Of a DNA stretch of 64,000 nt, positions 9,092 through 17,394 are shown piece after piece. The DNA lies in the NCBI RefSeq assembly GCF_035982055.1, contig NZ_CP108427.1, positions 1,550,001 to 1,614,000 of the forward strand, given 5' to 3'. The stretch is from Streptomyces sp. NBC_01288. GTDB lineage: Bacteria; Actinomycetota; Actinomycetes; Streptomycetales; Streptomycetaceae. How positions within the stretch are numbered: position 1 is the first letter of the stretch; each line of letters opens with the position of its first letter. The position numbers and the translations under genes are program-made. A model generated the notes under the pieces. The model was given only the letters and a program-made list of their open reading frames with translations, was not told the origin of the DNA and ran no database searches.

Positions 9092-10438
9092 TCAGCCCCG
9101 GGCCAGGATGCCGTCGATCTTTCCGGAGGCGTCCTTGAGGAGCTGGTCGATGTTCGCGTCCTTCTTGGTGAGGACGGCGGAGACGGCTCCGTCGAGGACG
9201 GAGTAGATCTGCTGGGCGTCCGGCGGCTCGATCTTCATCTGGAGGGACTGGTTGCCGTCGAGGAAGGCCTGGTAATTCGCCACCGGCACATTGGAGTTGG
9301 CCTTCTTGACCTGCTGGTCCTTGGCGTCGGCGGCGCCGGTGAACAGGCGCGGTTCGGGCAGTCCGACAGGCGCGTTGGCCTTCTTGGCGCGGGCGTAGTC
9401 GCCGAGGAAGCCGCTGCCCGGGGTGAGGAACATGCTGTCGAGCCACTTGAGGCCGGCGCGGATCTGGGCGGGCGTGTCGTGCTTGTTGAACATGTAGCCG
9501 TCGCCGCCGATGAGCGTGCCCTGGCCGCCGGGCATCGGGCCGAGGGCGAGGTCGTCGTAGTTGCCGCCCTTCTCCTTGACCAGGATCGGGATGTTGTCCG
9601 GCGCGGAGAGGTACATGCCGAGCTTGCCCGAACCCATCAGCTGCTGCACGTCGTTGATGACGAGGAGCTGCTTGCTGCCCATCGAGTTGTCGGTCCAGCG
9701 CATGTCGTGCAGGTTCTGCAGCACGGCGTGGCCCTGGGGCGTGTCGATGGTGGCCTTCTTGCCGTCGGCGCTGACGACGTCGCCGCCCTGCGAGTACATC
9801 TCGGCGGTGAAGTGCCAACCCCCTTGGTTCTGGGCGCTGTAGTCGGCGTAGCCGATGGTGCCGTTGCCGAGCGCGGCTATCTTCTTGGCGTCGGCCCGGA
9901 CCTCGGCCCAGGTTGTCGGCGCCTTGTCGGGGTCGAGTCCGGCCTGCTGGAAGAGCTTGCGGTTGTAGATCAAGCCCATCGAGTAGCCGGTGCGCGGGAT
10001 GCCGTAGATCTTGCCGTCGACGGTGTAGATGTCACGCAGCTGCTTCTGCAGCGTGTCGTAACTCTTCAACTCCTTGATGTACGGCGTGAGATCGGCGGCC
10101 TGGTTGATGTCGACGACGTGCTTGGCGTCGGTGAAGTACGTGTAGAACACGTCCTCCATCTGGCCGCCGGCGAGCTTGGCGTCGAAGGTCTTCGGGTCCT
10201 GGCAGGGGAACGCGTCATGGGTGACGACGTCGATGTCCGTGTTCTTCTTCTCGAAGGCCGCGACATCGGAATCGAAGAACTTCCGGTCGACCTTGGCGCT
10301 CTTGGGCGGCTCGCAGTTGACCGTGATGCGCGTCTTGCCGCTCGCCGAGTCGTCGCCGGACCCGCAGGCGGCGGCGGTGAGCGCGAGAGAACAGACGCCG
10401 ATCGCGGCGAAGGTGCGGCGGAACCCGGTGCTTCTCAT
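9092..10438 (-). CDS. carbohydrate ABC importer substrate-binding lipoprotein
   Basis: Extracellular sugar-binding lipoprotein of 448 residues (family 1 solute-binding fold). A basic N terminus and hydrophobic stretch end in the lipobox LTAAAC. Family landmarks are GIPRTGYSMGLIYNR near residue 145 and a GGDGYMFNK segment. ATG 10438 follows GAGGGG at good spacing, and the 19 extra upstream residues have no signal-peptide character. It is the first gene of the glucan operon. A GCAAGA half-site shared with the repressor promoter lies about 65 bp upstream. Confidence 0.92.
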   Translation of the reverse strand: MRSTGFRRTFAAIGVCSLALTAAACGSGDDSASGKTRITVNCEPPKSAKVDRKFFDSDVAAFEKKNTDIDVVTHDAFPCQDPKTFDAKLAGGQMEDVFYTYFTDAKHVVDINQAADLTPYIKELKSYDTLQKQLRDIYTVDGKIYGIPRTGYSMGLIYNRKLFQQAGLDPDKAPTTWAEVRADAKKIAALGNGTIGYADYSAQNQGGWHFTAEMYSQGGDVVSADGKKATIDTPQGHAVLQNLHDMRWTDNSMGSKQLLVINDVQQLMGSGKLGMYLSAPDNIPILVKEKGGNYDDLALGPMPGGQGTLIGGDGYMFNKHDTPAQIRAGLKWLDSMFLTPGSGFLGDYARAKKANAPVGLPEPRLFTGAADAKDQQVKKANSNVPVANYQAFLDGNQSLQMKIEPPDAQQIYSVLDGAVSAVLTKKDANIDQLLKDASGKIDGILARG

Positions 10439-10500
10439 CGGTGGACCCCTCTGGGCAGGAGCGGTGGGCGCCGCACACTCAAGCACCGCCGACACCTGTC

Positions 10501-10519
10501 CGCAAGATGTCGCGCAGAA
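10501..10519. promoter_or_regulatory. possible LacI half-sites upstream of the glucan importer
   Basis: CGCAAGAT at 10501-10508 and CGCGCAGAAT just after it resemble the repeated CGCAAG units in front of the neighbouring LacI gene. They lie in the 110-bp gap upstream of the binding-protein start, where a repressor site is expected. No good palindrome is present, so this is weak. Confidence 0.3.
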
Positions 10520-10548
10520 TCTGTAATTATTCGACAGCGCGGTGACTA

Positions 10549-11547
10549 TCAGCCGCGCGGGGCTTGCGCGGTGGAACCACGCACTACCAGTTCCGGCTCG
10601 AAGAGCAGCTCTTCGGCCGGTACGGCGGTGCCGCCGACCTGTGAGTTCAGCAGCTCCACGGCGGCCCGGCCCATGGCCTCGATGGGCTGGCGGACGGTGG
10701 TCAGCGGGGGCTCCGTGCAGTTCATGAAGGCGGAGTCGTCGTAACCGACGACGGAGATCTGTGACGGGACGTCAAGTCCCTTGCGGCGTGCGGCCCTTAT
10801 GGCACCCAGGGCGAGGGGGTCGCTGGCGCAGATGATGCCGGTGACGCCCCGGTCGATGAGCCGGGAGGCGGCGGCGTGGCCGCCCTCGATGGAGAAGATG
10901 GCGCGGGCGACGAACTCGTCGGGCAGGTCGGTCGCGAGAGCCCGCGCGGCGGCCAGCTTCCGTGCGGACGGCATGTGGTCGGCGGGGCCGAGGACGAGCC
11001 CGATGCGCTCGTGGCCGAGGGAGGCGAGGTGCCGCCAGGCCTGCTCGACGGCGACCGCGTCGTCGCAGGACACGGCGGGGAAGCCGAGGTGGTCGATGGC
11101 CGCGTTGACCAGGACGACCGGGATGTTGCGCTCGGCGAGCAGCCGGTAGTGGTCGTGCGGCGCGTCGGCCTGTGCGTAGAGCCCGCCGGCGAACACGACG
11201 CCGGAGACCTGCTGTTGGAGCAGCAGGGTCACGTAGTCGGCCTCGGAGACGCCGCCCTTGGTCTGGGTGCACAGCACCGGGGTCAGGCCGAGTTGGGCGA
11301 GTGCGCCGCCGATCACCTCGGCGAAGGCGGGGAAGATGGGGTTCTGCAGCTCGGGCAGCACCAGTCCCACGAGCCGCGCGCGTTCCCCGCGCAACTGCGT
11401 GGGCCGTTCGTAGCCGAGCACGTCCAGGGCGGAGAGCACCGCCTGCCGGGTGGGCTCGGAGACTCCGGGTTTGCCGTTGAGCACCCGGCTGACCGTGGCC
11501 TCGCTGACCCCGACCTTCTTCGCCACCTCAGCAAGTCGTCGCGTCAT
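10549..11547 (-). CDS. LacI-family transcriptional repressor
   Basis: DNA-binding repressor of 332 residues. The N-terminal helix-turn-helix and hinge are typical (LAEVAKKVGVSEATVSRVLN, residues 5-24), followed by the periplasmic-binding-like effector domain (~60-332) with GIICASDPLALG. It lies just upstream of the sugar importer on the same strand, with a 110-bp gap that leaves room for a separate promoter. It probably represses the alpha-glucan operon and is relieved by an imported sugar. The ligand is not known from sequence. Confidence 0.93.
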   Translation of the reverse strand: MTRRLAEVAKKVGVSEATVSRVLNGKPGVSEPTRQAVLSALDVLGYERPTQLRGERARLVGLVLPELQNPIFPAFAEVIGGALAQLGLTPVLCTQTKGGVSEADYVTLLLQQQVSGVVFAGGLYAQADAPHDHYRLLAERNIPVVLVNAAIDHLGFPAVSCDDAVAVEQAWRHLASLGHERIGLVLGPADHMPSARKLAAARALATDLPDEFVARAIFSIEGGHAAASRLIDRGVTGIICASDPLALGAIRAARRKGLDVPSQISVVGYDDSAFMNCTEPPLTTVRQPIEAMGRAAVELLNSQVGGTAVPAEELLFEPELVVRGSTAQAPRG

Positions 11548-11548
11548 G

Positions 11549-11586
11549 TGCGCAAGAATAGCGCAAGATACGCAAGTGGTTTGCGT
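11549..11586. promoter_or_regulatory. candidate LacI operator with repeated CGCAAG units
   Basis: Just upstream of the LacI start there are three CGCAAG copies at 10-bp spacing (11551, 11562, 11571). The last forms a perfect inverted repeat, ACGCAA-N5-TTGCGT, at 11570-11586. The CGCAAG/CTTGCG core resembles known MalR/LacI operators of actinobacteria. Autoregulation is the simplest reading. Confidence 0.5.
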
Positions 11587-11669
11587 TATGGGTGAGTCGG
11601 ATCCGATGACCGGCGGCTCCCCAAGCCGGTCAGCGGCTCTCGGCGCCCGTCACCGGCTCACGGACCCGG

Positions 11670-12365
11670 TCAGTCGTGGGCCGCCCACAGTCCGCGGACA
11701 TGCCCCAGATGCCGGGTCATGATCTCACGCACGGCACCCTTGTCGCGGGCCAACAGCGCGTCCAGCAGCTCCAGATGCTCCTGCGCGGAGGCCAGCAGCC
11801 GCCCCGCCTTGACGAGAGCCGTCAGCCCGTAGAGGCGGGAACGACCTCGCAGATCACCGACGACCTCGACGAGATGGGCGTTGCCCGCGAGTGCGAGCAG
11901 GCCGAGGTGGAATCGGGTGTCGGCCTCGACATACGCGATGAGGTCACCGGCCACGGCCGCGTGGACGATCTCCCGGGCGGCCGGGCGCAGCGCCTCCAGC
12001 GAGACGGGGTCGGCGGTCCCGGCCAGCCCCACCACCGTGGGGATCTCGATCAGGGCGCGGATGTGCGTGTACTCGTCGAGCTGCTTCTCCGAGACGGCCG
12101 TGACCCGGAATCCCTTGTTGGGGACGGTGTCGACCAGTCCCTCCTTGGCCAGGTCCAGCATGGCCTCGCGCACCGGGGTCGCGGAGACACCGAAGCGGGC
12201 GGCGAGCGTGGGCGCGGAGTACACCTCGCCCGGCCGCAGTTCCCCCGCGATCATCGCGGCCCGCAGCGCGTCGACGACCCGCTCGCGGTAGCTGCTCTTC
12301 TTGCCGCCCAGCGTGGGCAGATCCGGAGCGGTGGTCGGCGGGGCGCCGGCTCGCTGAACGGCCAT
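11670..12365 (-). CDS. GntR/FadR-family regulator of the hydroxyproline cluster
   Basis: Repressor of 231 residues. A winged helix at the N terminus (APTLAARFGVSATPVREAML) is followed by an all-helical FCD effector domain (~90-225) with its metal-binding Asp/His residues (DTRFHLGLL; MTRHLGHV). ATG 12365 is chosen because it follows AGGAG with seven bases between. It is the last gene of the hydroxyproline gene set on this strand and has a GTCA-N4-TGAC palindrome in its promoter, so it probably controls itself and the catabolic operon. The effector may be a hydroxyproline isomer (inference). Confidence 0.88.
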   Translation of the reverse strand: MAVQRAGAPPTTAPDLPTLGGKKSSYRERVVDALRAAMIAGELRPGEVYSAPTLAARFGVSATPVREAMLDLAKEGLVDTVPNKGFRVTAVSEKQLDEYTHIRALIEIPTVVGLAGTADPVSLEALRPAAREIVHAAVAGDLIAYVEADTRFHLGLLALAGNAHLVEVVGDLRGRSRLYGLTALVKAGRLLASAQEHLELLDALLARDKGAVREIMTRHLGHVRGLWAAHD

Positions 12366-12402
12366 CGGAAGTCTCCTAGCGGTGCAAGGTCGCACACGGT
12401 GC

Positions 12403-12416
12403 AATGTCACGCGTGA
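12403..12416. promoter_or_regulatory. candidate GntR operator
   Basis: AATGTCACGCGTGAC contains the perfect palindrome GTCACGCGTGAC. It lies 38 bp upstream of the GntR start. A related element (ATGTCACATGAC) sits in front of the dehydrogenase operon at 17349, and the core GTGACAT recurs at 14405, so it may mark the regulon. Confidence 0.5.
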
Positions 12417-12434
12417 CCGGCAATTATCCCCGAT

Positions 12435-13436
12435 CTAGAGGACGAATCCGCCCGGGAACGGATCGGCGGGATCGAGCAGGTACTGGGCGGTGCCGGTGAT
12501 CCAGGCGCGGCCGGTGAAGCTGGGCAGGACGGCGGGGACACCGGCGACCTCGGTGGTGTCGAGAAGCCGTCCCGTGAACCGGGTGCCGATGAAGGACTCG
12601 TTCACGAACTCGGTGTGCAGCGGGAGTTCACCGCGCGCGTGGAGCTGCGCCATGCGGGCGCTGGTGCCCGTGCCGCAGGGCGAGCGGTCGAACCAGCCCG
12701 GGTAGATCGCCATCGCGTGCCGGGAGTACCGGGCGGTGGCGCCGGGCGCGTACAGGTGGACGTGATGGCAGCCGCGAATGGAGTCGTCCTCGGGGTGGAC
12801 GGGCTCGTCCCGGTCGTTGATCGCCTCCATGAGGGACAGGCCCGCCTTGATGATGTCGTCCTTGCGGGACCGGTCCAAGGGCAGCTCGAACTGGTCCAGC
12901 GGCAGGATGGCGTAGAAATTGCCGCCGTACGCCATGTCGTATGTCACCGTCCGCCCGTCAGCGAGGGTGATCTTGCGGTCCAGGCCGACGGAGAACGACG
13001 GGACGTTCTTGAGGGTGACGTTCTTCGCGGCGCCGTTCTCGACCGCGACCTCGGCTACGACGAGTCCGGCCGGGGTGTCGAGCCGGATCGTGGTGACCGG
13101 CTCGACGACCTCGACCATGCCCGTCTCGACGAGCACCGTGGCGACGCCGATCGTGCCGTGCCCGCACATCGGCAGATAGCCGGAGACCTCGATGTAGACG
13201 ACGCCCCAGTCGCAGTCGGGGCGGGTGGGCGGCTGGAGGATGGCCCCGCTCATCGCGGAGTGGCCGCGCGGCTCGTTCATCAGGAACTGCCGGATCCGGT
13301 CGCGGTGTTCGCGGAAGTACAGCCGCCGCTCGTTCATGGTCGCGCCGGGGATCGTGCCGATGCCGCCGGTGATCACGCGGGTGGGCATGCCCTCGGTGTG
13401 CGAGTCGACGGCGTGCAGGACGAGTTTGCTGCGCAT
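12435..13436 (-). CDS. 4-hydroxyproline 2-epimerase (proline racemase family)
   Basis: Cofactor-free epimerase of 333 residues that inverts C2 of trans-4-hydroxy-L-proline to cis-4-hydroxy-D-proline, the first catabolic step. Both catalytic thiols are present: Cys91 in MCGHGTIG and Cys254 in DRSPCGTGT. This argues for an epimerase/racemase and against the dehydratase subgroup, which lacks one Cys. ATG 13436 follows AGGAG. The neighbours encode the next pathway enzymes (dehydrogenase and deaminase), which supports hydroxyproline over proline. Confidence 0.9.
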   Translation of the reverse strand: MRSKLVLHAVDSHTEGMPTRVITGGIGTIPGATMNERRLYFREHRDRIRQFLMNEPRGHSAMSGAILQPPTRPDCDWGVVYIEVSGYLPMCGHGTIGVATVLVETGMVEVVEPVTTIRLDTPAGLVVAEVAVENGAAKNVTLKNVPSFSVGLDRKITLADGRTVTYDMAYGGNFYAILPLDQFELPLDRSRKDDIIKAGLSLMEAINDRDEPVHPEDDSIRGCHHVHLYAPGATARYSRHAMAIYPGWFDRSPCGTGTSARMAQLHARGELPLHTEFVNESFIGTRFTGRLLDTTEVAGVPAVLPSFTGRAWITGTAQYLLDPADPFPGGFVL

Positions 13437-13476
13437 GACGCTCCTGGTGAATGCCGGTGGACCACTGTGCCGTTGT

Positions 13477-14376
13477 CTACACGAGCCCGGCCGCGACCGC
13501 CTTCTCGGTGGCGGCGCGGATGGCGGCCTCCTGCTCGGGCAGCAGCGGGACGCGCGGCGGACGGACGGGGCCGCCGGGCCGGCCGACGATGTCCATGGAC
13601 AGCTTGATGGCCTGCACGAACTCGACCTTCGAGTCCCAGCGCAGCAGCGGGTGCAACTGCTCGTACAGCTTCTTCGCCGTGGCCAGGTCGCCGTCGACGG
13701 CCGCGTGGTACAGCTCGACGGACGCGGCGGGCAGCGCGTTCGGGTAACCCGCCACCCAACCCTTCGCACCCGCGAGCGCGAGCTCCAGCAGGACGTCGTC
13801 GGCACCGATCAACAGGTCGAGTTCCGGGGCGAGTTCGGCAAGCTGGTAGGCACGGCGGACATCGCCGGAGAACTCCTTGACGGCGTGGATGTACCCCTCG
13901 CCGTGCAGCTTCGCGAGCAGTTCGGGCACCAGGTCGACCTTGGTGTCGATGGGGTTGTTGTACGCCACGATCGGCACGCCCGCCTTCGCGACCTCCGCGT
14001 AGTGCGCGAGCACCGAACGCTCGTCGGCACGGTACGCGTTGGGCGGCAGCAGCATCACGGAGGCGCAGCCGGCGTCGCGCGCCTGCTCGGCCCAACGGCG
14101 GGACTCGGCGGAACCGTAGGCGGCGACACCGGGCATCACGCGCGCCCCGCCGATCGCGGCGACGGCCGTCTCGACGACCTTGGCGCGCTCCTCGGGCATG
14201 AGCACCTGGTACTCGCCGAGCGAGCCGTTCGGCACGACACCGTCGCAGCCGTTGTCGACGAGCCAGGAGCAGTGCTCGGCGAACTTGTCGTAGTCCACGG
14301 CGAGTTCATCGGTCAGCGGGAGGGCGGTGGCGACGAGGACGCCGCGCCAGGGGCGGTTCGCGGTGGGGGTGGTCAT
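13477..14376 (-). CDS. DapA-family pyrroline-4-hydroxy-2-carboxylate deaminase
   Basis: Class I aldolase-fold lyase of 299 residues. In known hydroxyproline pathways this paralogue of dihydrodipicolinate synthase deaminates delta-1-pyrroline-4-hydroxy-2-carboxylate to alpha-ketoglutarate semialdehyde. The Schiff-base Lys is in AVKEFSGD (~166) and the proton-relay Tyr in VAYNNP (~138). It lies between the epimerase and dehydrogenase genes. A true dihydrodipicolinate synthase is less likely because no lysine gene is near. Its promoter gap carries TGTGACATT at 14404. Confidence 0.86.
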   Translation of the reverse strand: MTTPTANRPWRGVLVATALPLTDELAVDYDKFAEHCSWLVDNGCDGVVPNGSLGEYQVLMPEERAKVVETAVAAIGGARVMPGVAAYGSAESRRWAEQARDAGCASVMLLPPNAYRADERSVLAHYAEVAKAGVPIVAYNNPIDTKVDLVPELLAKLHGEGYIHAVKEFSGDVRRAYQLAELAPELDLLIGADDVLLELALAGAKGWVAGYPNALPAASVELYHAAVDGDLATAKKLYEQLHPLLRWDSKVEFVQAIKLSMDIVGRPGGPVRPPRVPLLPEQEAAIRAATEKAVAAGLV

Positions 14377-14403
14377 GTGCGGTCGGTTCCCATCTGAATA
14401 GAG

Positions 14404-14412
14404 TGTGACATT
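14404..14412. promoter_or_regulatory. GTGACAT motif upstream of the deaminase gene
   Basis: TGTGACATT lies in the 59-bp gap between the dehydrogenase alpha-subunit stop and the deaminase start. It shares the GTGACAT core with the GntR promoter (12404, reversed) and the dehydrogenase promoter (17349, 17388). The same 7-mer also occurs by chance in coding DNA, so the evidence is position rather than rarity. Confidence 0.35.
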
Positions 14413-14435
14413 TTACTGACGGACAGGGCGTACGG

Positions 14436-15887
14436 TCATTCCGGCTCGGCTTCGGACTCGGGCTCTCCGGCACGTGCAAGCACCCCCAGCGGCACGGGCC
14501 GCGCGAACGGCCGCCGGGACGGGGTGAGTTCGCACCCCGCCAGCCCTGCGACAGCCGGCCCGCACATCCGCCCCTGGCACCAGCCCATCCCGGCCCGCGT
14601 CAGCAGCTTCACGGTGCGGATGTCACCGGCCCCGAGCCCGTCCACGGCCTCGCGGACCGCTCCCCCGGTGACTTCCTCGCAGCGGCAGACCACGGTGTCG
14701 TCGGTGACGAGATCGGTCCAACGGGCGGGCGGCGCGTACACGGTGTCGAGGGCCGCGAAGAACTCCCTCAGCTTTGTACGGGACTTGGCGGCCGGCGCCC
14801 AGGTGCGCGGGTCGGGTTCGGTGCCGTTCAGGCGTGCGGCGGCGGAGCGTCCCGCGATGTGGCCCTCGGCGAGGGAGAGGGCGGCGCCGCCGATGCCGGT
14901 GGTCTCGCCGGCCGCCCAGACGCCGGGGACGTCGGTGCGCTGTTCGTCGTCGACCTGGACGTCGATTCCGTCGAGACGGCAGCCGAGGGTCTCGGCGAGG
15001 TCGGTGTGCGGAAGCATGCCGTGGCCGACCGCGAGGGTGTCGCAGGCGATCCGGCGTTCGGTCCCTGGCCGGACCCGCCCGTCGGTGTCGAGCGTGGCGA
15101 CGGTCACCGCCTCCAGCCGCTCGTCACCGTGGGCCGCCACGACAGTGTGCCGGGTGAGCAACCTGACGCGGTGACGAAGGAGTTGGGCCGCGTACTGGGC
15201 ACCCTCGGCGACCTTGCCGGGCTGTGCGGCGAGCGCGCGGGTCCGTCGTACGAACGCCTTCGGGTCGGCGGACTCGACGAGCGCGGCGACCTCGACCCCG
15301 GCTGCCGCGAGGCCGGTTGCCACGGGGAGGAGGAGCGGGCCGGTGCCGGCGACCACGGCGGTGCGTCCGGAGACGGCGAGGGTGCCCTTGAGCATGGCCT
15401 GGGCACCGCCCGCGGTGAGGACTCCGGGAACGGTCCAACCGGGGAACGGGAGGACCTTCTCGTAGCCGCCGGTGGCGAGGAGGACGGCATCGGCGCGTAC
15501 CTCTGCCGGGGTCTCCTGTTCGGGGCCGAGGAGGGCATGCACGGTGAAGGCGTTTCGGTCGGCGTCGCCAGCCCGTTGGTTCAACCACTGGTTCAACCGC
15601 CGCTCCACGAGCCATACATGATGATCCGTCAAGAGCCTTACGTGACCTGCCTCCACGTGATGCGCGAGGGCGTCCTTCAGCCGCTCCCACGTCCGCCACT
15701 GGTGGTGCAGGGCCTGCGGGCGTCCGGCGTTCAGCTCGGCGGCGGGCTGTCGGTAGAACTGGCCGCCCGCCCGCGCCGCCGAGTCGATCAGGGTGACGTG
15801 GACGCCGTGGGCCGCGGCGGCGACGGTGGCGGCGAGTCCTGCCGGGCCCGCGCCGATCACGGCGAGGTGCGGTCGGTCGTCAGTCAT
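14436..15887 (-). CDS. hydroxyproline dehydrogenase alpha subunit (FAD/NAD-binding, [2Fe-2S] C terminus)
   Basis: Flavoprotein of 483 residues of the opine/D-hydroxyproline dehydrogenase alpha class. The N-terminal dinucleotide fold (VIGAGPAGLAATVAAAAHG) is at 8-26, with a second NAD-type fold near 175. A BFD-like [2Fe-2S] domain at the C terminus has Cys pairs in VVCRCEE and GWCQGRMCG. It overlaps the small ferredoxin-like subunit gene by 8 bp. With the 100- and 386-residue neighbours it makes the heterotrimer that oxidises cis-4-hydroxy-D-proline to the pyrroline in known bacteria. Confidence 0.88.
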   Translation of the reverse strand: MTDDRPHLAVIGAGPAGLAATVAAAAHGVHVTLIDSAARAGGQFYRQPAAELNAGRPQALHHQWRTWERLKDALAHHVEAGHVRLLTDHHVWLVERRLNQWLNQRAGDADRNAFTVHALLGPEQETPAEVRADAVLLATGGYEKVLPFPGWTVPGVLTAGGAQAMLKGTLAVSGRTAVVAGTGPLLLPVATGLAAAGVEVAALVESADPKAFVRRTRALAAQPGKVAEGAQYAAQLLRHRVRLLTRHTVVAAHGDERLEAVTVATLDTDGRVRPGTERRIACDTLAVGHGMLPHTDLAETLGCRLDGIDVQVDDEQRTDVPGVWAAGETTGIGGAALSLAEGHIAGRSAAARLNGTEPDPRTWAPAAKSRTKLREFFAALDTVYAPPARWTDLVTDDTVVCRCEEVTGGAVREAVDGLGAGDIRTVKLLTRAGMGWCQGRMCGPAVAGLAGCELTPSRRPFARPVPLGVLARAGEPESEAEPE

Positions 15888-16182
15888 CGTGGCCCGTCCC
15901 CTCCTGCGTACGGATGGTGTCGCCCGGGTGCAGGGGCACCAGGCAAGCCCGTTGGTTCGGGCGGGAGTTGACGGTGACGAGGCAGTCGTAGCAGACGCCG
16001 ATCCCGCAGAAGACGCCGCGGGGACGGCCCTCGCCCCGGGTGGTGCGCCAGGACGTCACGCCCGCCGTCCACAGGGCGGCGGCGACGGTCTGGCCGGGGA
16101 GGGCCTCGATCGCGCGGCCGTCGAGGGTGACCGTGAAGGCCGGGCCCGGGTGGGCGTCGGCTAGGCGAAGTGGGGAGTTCAC
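15880..16182 (-). CDS. hydroxyproline dehydrogenase gamma subunit ([2Fe-2S] ferredoxin-like)
   Basis: Small iron-sulfur subunit of 100 residues. The plant-type ferredoxin cluster motif is visible in FCGIGVCYDCLVTVN (Cys-x4-Cys-x2-Cys) with the fourth Cys in QRACLVPL. It carries electrons between the two flavin subunits. GTG 16182 overlaps the upstream stop by 4 bases, and the 3' end overlaps the alpha gene by 8 bases, so the three subunits look translationally coupled. Confidence 0.9.
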   Translation of the reverse strand: MNSPLRLADAHPGPAFTVTLDGRAIEALPGQTVAAALWTAGVTSWRTTRGEGRPRGVFCGIGVCYDCLVTVNSRPNQRACLVPLHPGDTIRTQEGTGHDD

Positions 16183-17339
16183 GCGTCCTCCTCGGGGAAC
16201 TCGGGGAAACGGTCGGGCCGGAAGGGGGTCAGGTCGAGGTCCGGGGTCTTGTCGCCCAGCAGTTGGGCGATCACGTGCCCTGTGCCGGTGGCGAGCCCGA
16301 TGCCCGCGCCCTCGTGTCCGCAGGCGTGGACGAGGCCGGGGACCCGGGGGTCGGGGCCGATGGCGGGGAGGTGGTCCGGCATGTACGGGCGGAAACCGAG
16401 GTAGGAGCGCATCGCGTGGACGTCGGCCAGGACCGGGAACAGTTTCGTCGCGCCCGCCGCCAGCGCCCGTACGACCGGCAGCGAGAACTCCCGGTCGAAA
16501 CCCACGCGTTCGCGGCTCGCACCGATCAGGACCGGTCCAGCGGCCGTTCCCTCGACGACCGGCGAGGTCTGCAGGGCGGCCGAGTCGCTGGCCACGTCGG
16601 CCACGTAGTCGGCGGCGTACACCTTGTGGCGGACCAGGCGTGGCAGCGGTTCGGTGACGAGGACGAAGCCGCGGCGCGGGAGGACGGGGAGGGTGACTCC
16701 GGCGAGGGCTGCGAGTTCGCCGCCCCAGGTGCCGGCGGCGTTGACGACCGTGGAGGCGAGGACGTCACCCCGGTCGGTGCGGACGCCTTGGACCGTTCCA
16801 TCTGACTTGAGGAGTACGTCTGTCACCGTGCGCCCGGTGAGCAGGCGGGCGCCCGAGGCCCGGACGAGGTGGGCGGCGGCCAGGGCGGGCATCACCTGGC
16901 AGTCCTGGGGGTAGTACACGCCGCCGGGGAGGCCGGGGGCGAGGTGGGGTTCGAGGTCGTACAGGGCGTCGCTTTGGACCGGTTCAACGACGACTCCCGC
17001 GGTGTGCTGCTGCTCGGCGAAGCGCTCCAGTGCGGTGAGTCCGTCGGGCGTGGAGGCCACGACGAGGCCGCCCTTCGCCTCGTACTCGACGAACTCCCCC
17101 AGTTCCTCGGCCAGTTGTGCCCACAGGTGGTTGGAGAGGAGGGCGAGGTCGAGTTCCGGGCCCGGCTCCTTGTCGGAGACGAGCAGGTTGCCCTCGCCGG
17201 CGCCGGTCGTGCCGCCGGAGACCGGGCCGCGGTCCACGATGACGACGTCGAGGCCCGCCCGGGCCGCGTAGAGGGCGCAGGCCGCGCCCACCATTCCGGC
17301 TCCGACGACCACGACATCGCAGGTCAGTCGCTTGCTCAC
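16179..17339 (-). CDS. hydroxyproline dehydrogenase beta subunit (DAO/DadA-like FAD oxidoreductase)
   Basis: Catalytic flavin subunit of 386 residues of the D-amino-acid oxidase fold. The FAD-binding motif VVVVGAGMVGAACALYAARAG occupies residues ~9-29 and a C-terminal GHEGAGIGLATGTG closes the flavin site. It is the first gene of the operon that runs to the GntR gene. A sarcosine or D-proline oxidase activity is possible for this family, but the epimerase and deaminase neighbours favour cis-4-hydroxy-D-proline. Its start is 128 bp from the divergent aminopeptidase P gene. Confidence 0.88.
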   Translation of the reverse strand: MSKRLTCDVVVVGAGMVGAACALYAARAGLDVVIVDRGPVSGGTTGAGEGNLLVSDKEPGPELDLALLSNHLWAQLAEELGEFVEYEAKGGLVVASTPDGLTALERFAEQQHTAGVVVEPVQSDALYDLEPHLAPGLPGGVYYPQDCQVMPALAAAHLVRASGARLLTGRTVTDVLLKSDGTVQGVRTDRGDVLASTVVNAAGTWGGELAALAGVTLPVLPRRGFVLVTEPLPRLVRHKVYAADYVADVASDSAALQTSPVVEGTAAGPVLIGASRERVGFDREFSLPVVRALAAGATKLFPVLADVHAMRSYLGFRPYMPDHLPAIGPDPRVPGLVHACGHEGAGIGLATGTGHVIAQLLGDKTPDLDLTPFRPDRFPEFPEEDA

Positions 17340-17348
17340 AGCAGTACT

Positions 17349-17394
17349 ATGTCACATGACTCTCTAGCTGGGTATGTTCCAACGCGAATGTCAC
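17349..17394. promoter_or_regulatory. divergent promoter region with two GTGACAT motifs
   Basis: The gap between the dehydrogenase operon and the aminopeptidase gene holds ATGTCACATGAC at 17349-17360 (GTCA-N2-TGAC inverted repeat) and a second AATGTCAC at 17387-17394. Both match the motif at the GntR promoter. If GntR binds here it would control hydroxyproline oxidation and Xaa-Pro peptide cleavage together. Confidence 0.45.

Noticed and set aside
13477..14376. Dihydrodipicolinate synthase of lysine synthesis
   Set aside because: Context with the epimerase and D-hydroxyproline dehydrogenase points to the deaminase paralogue.
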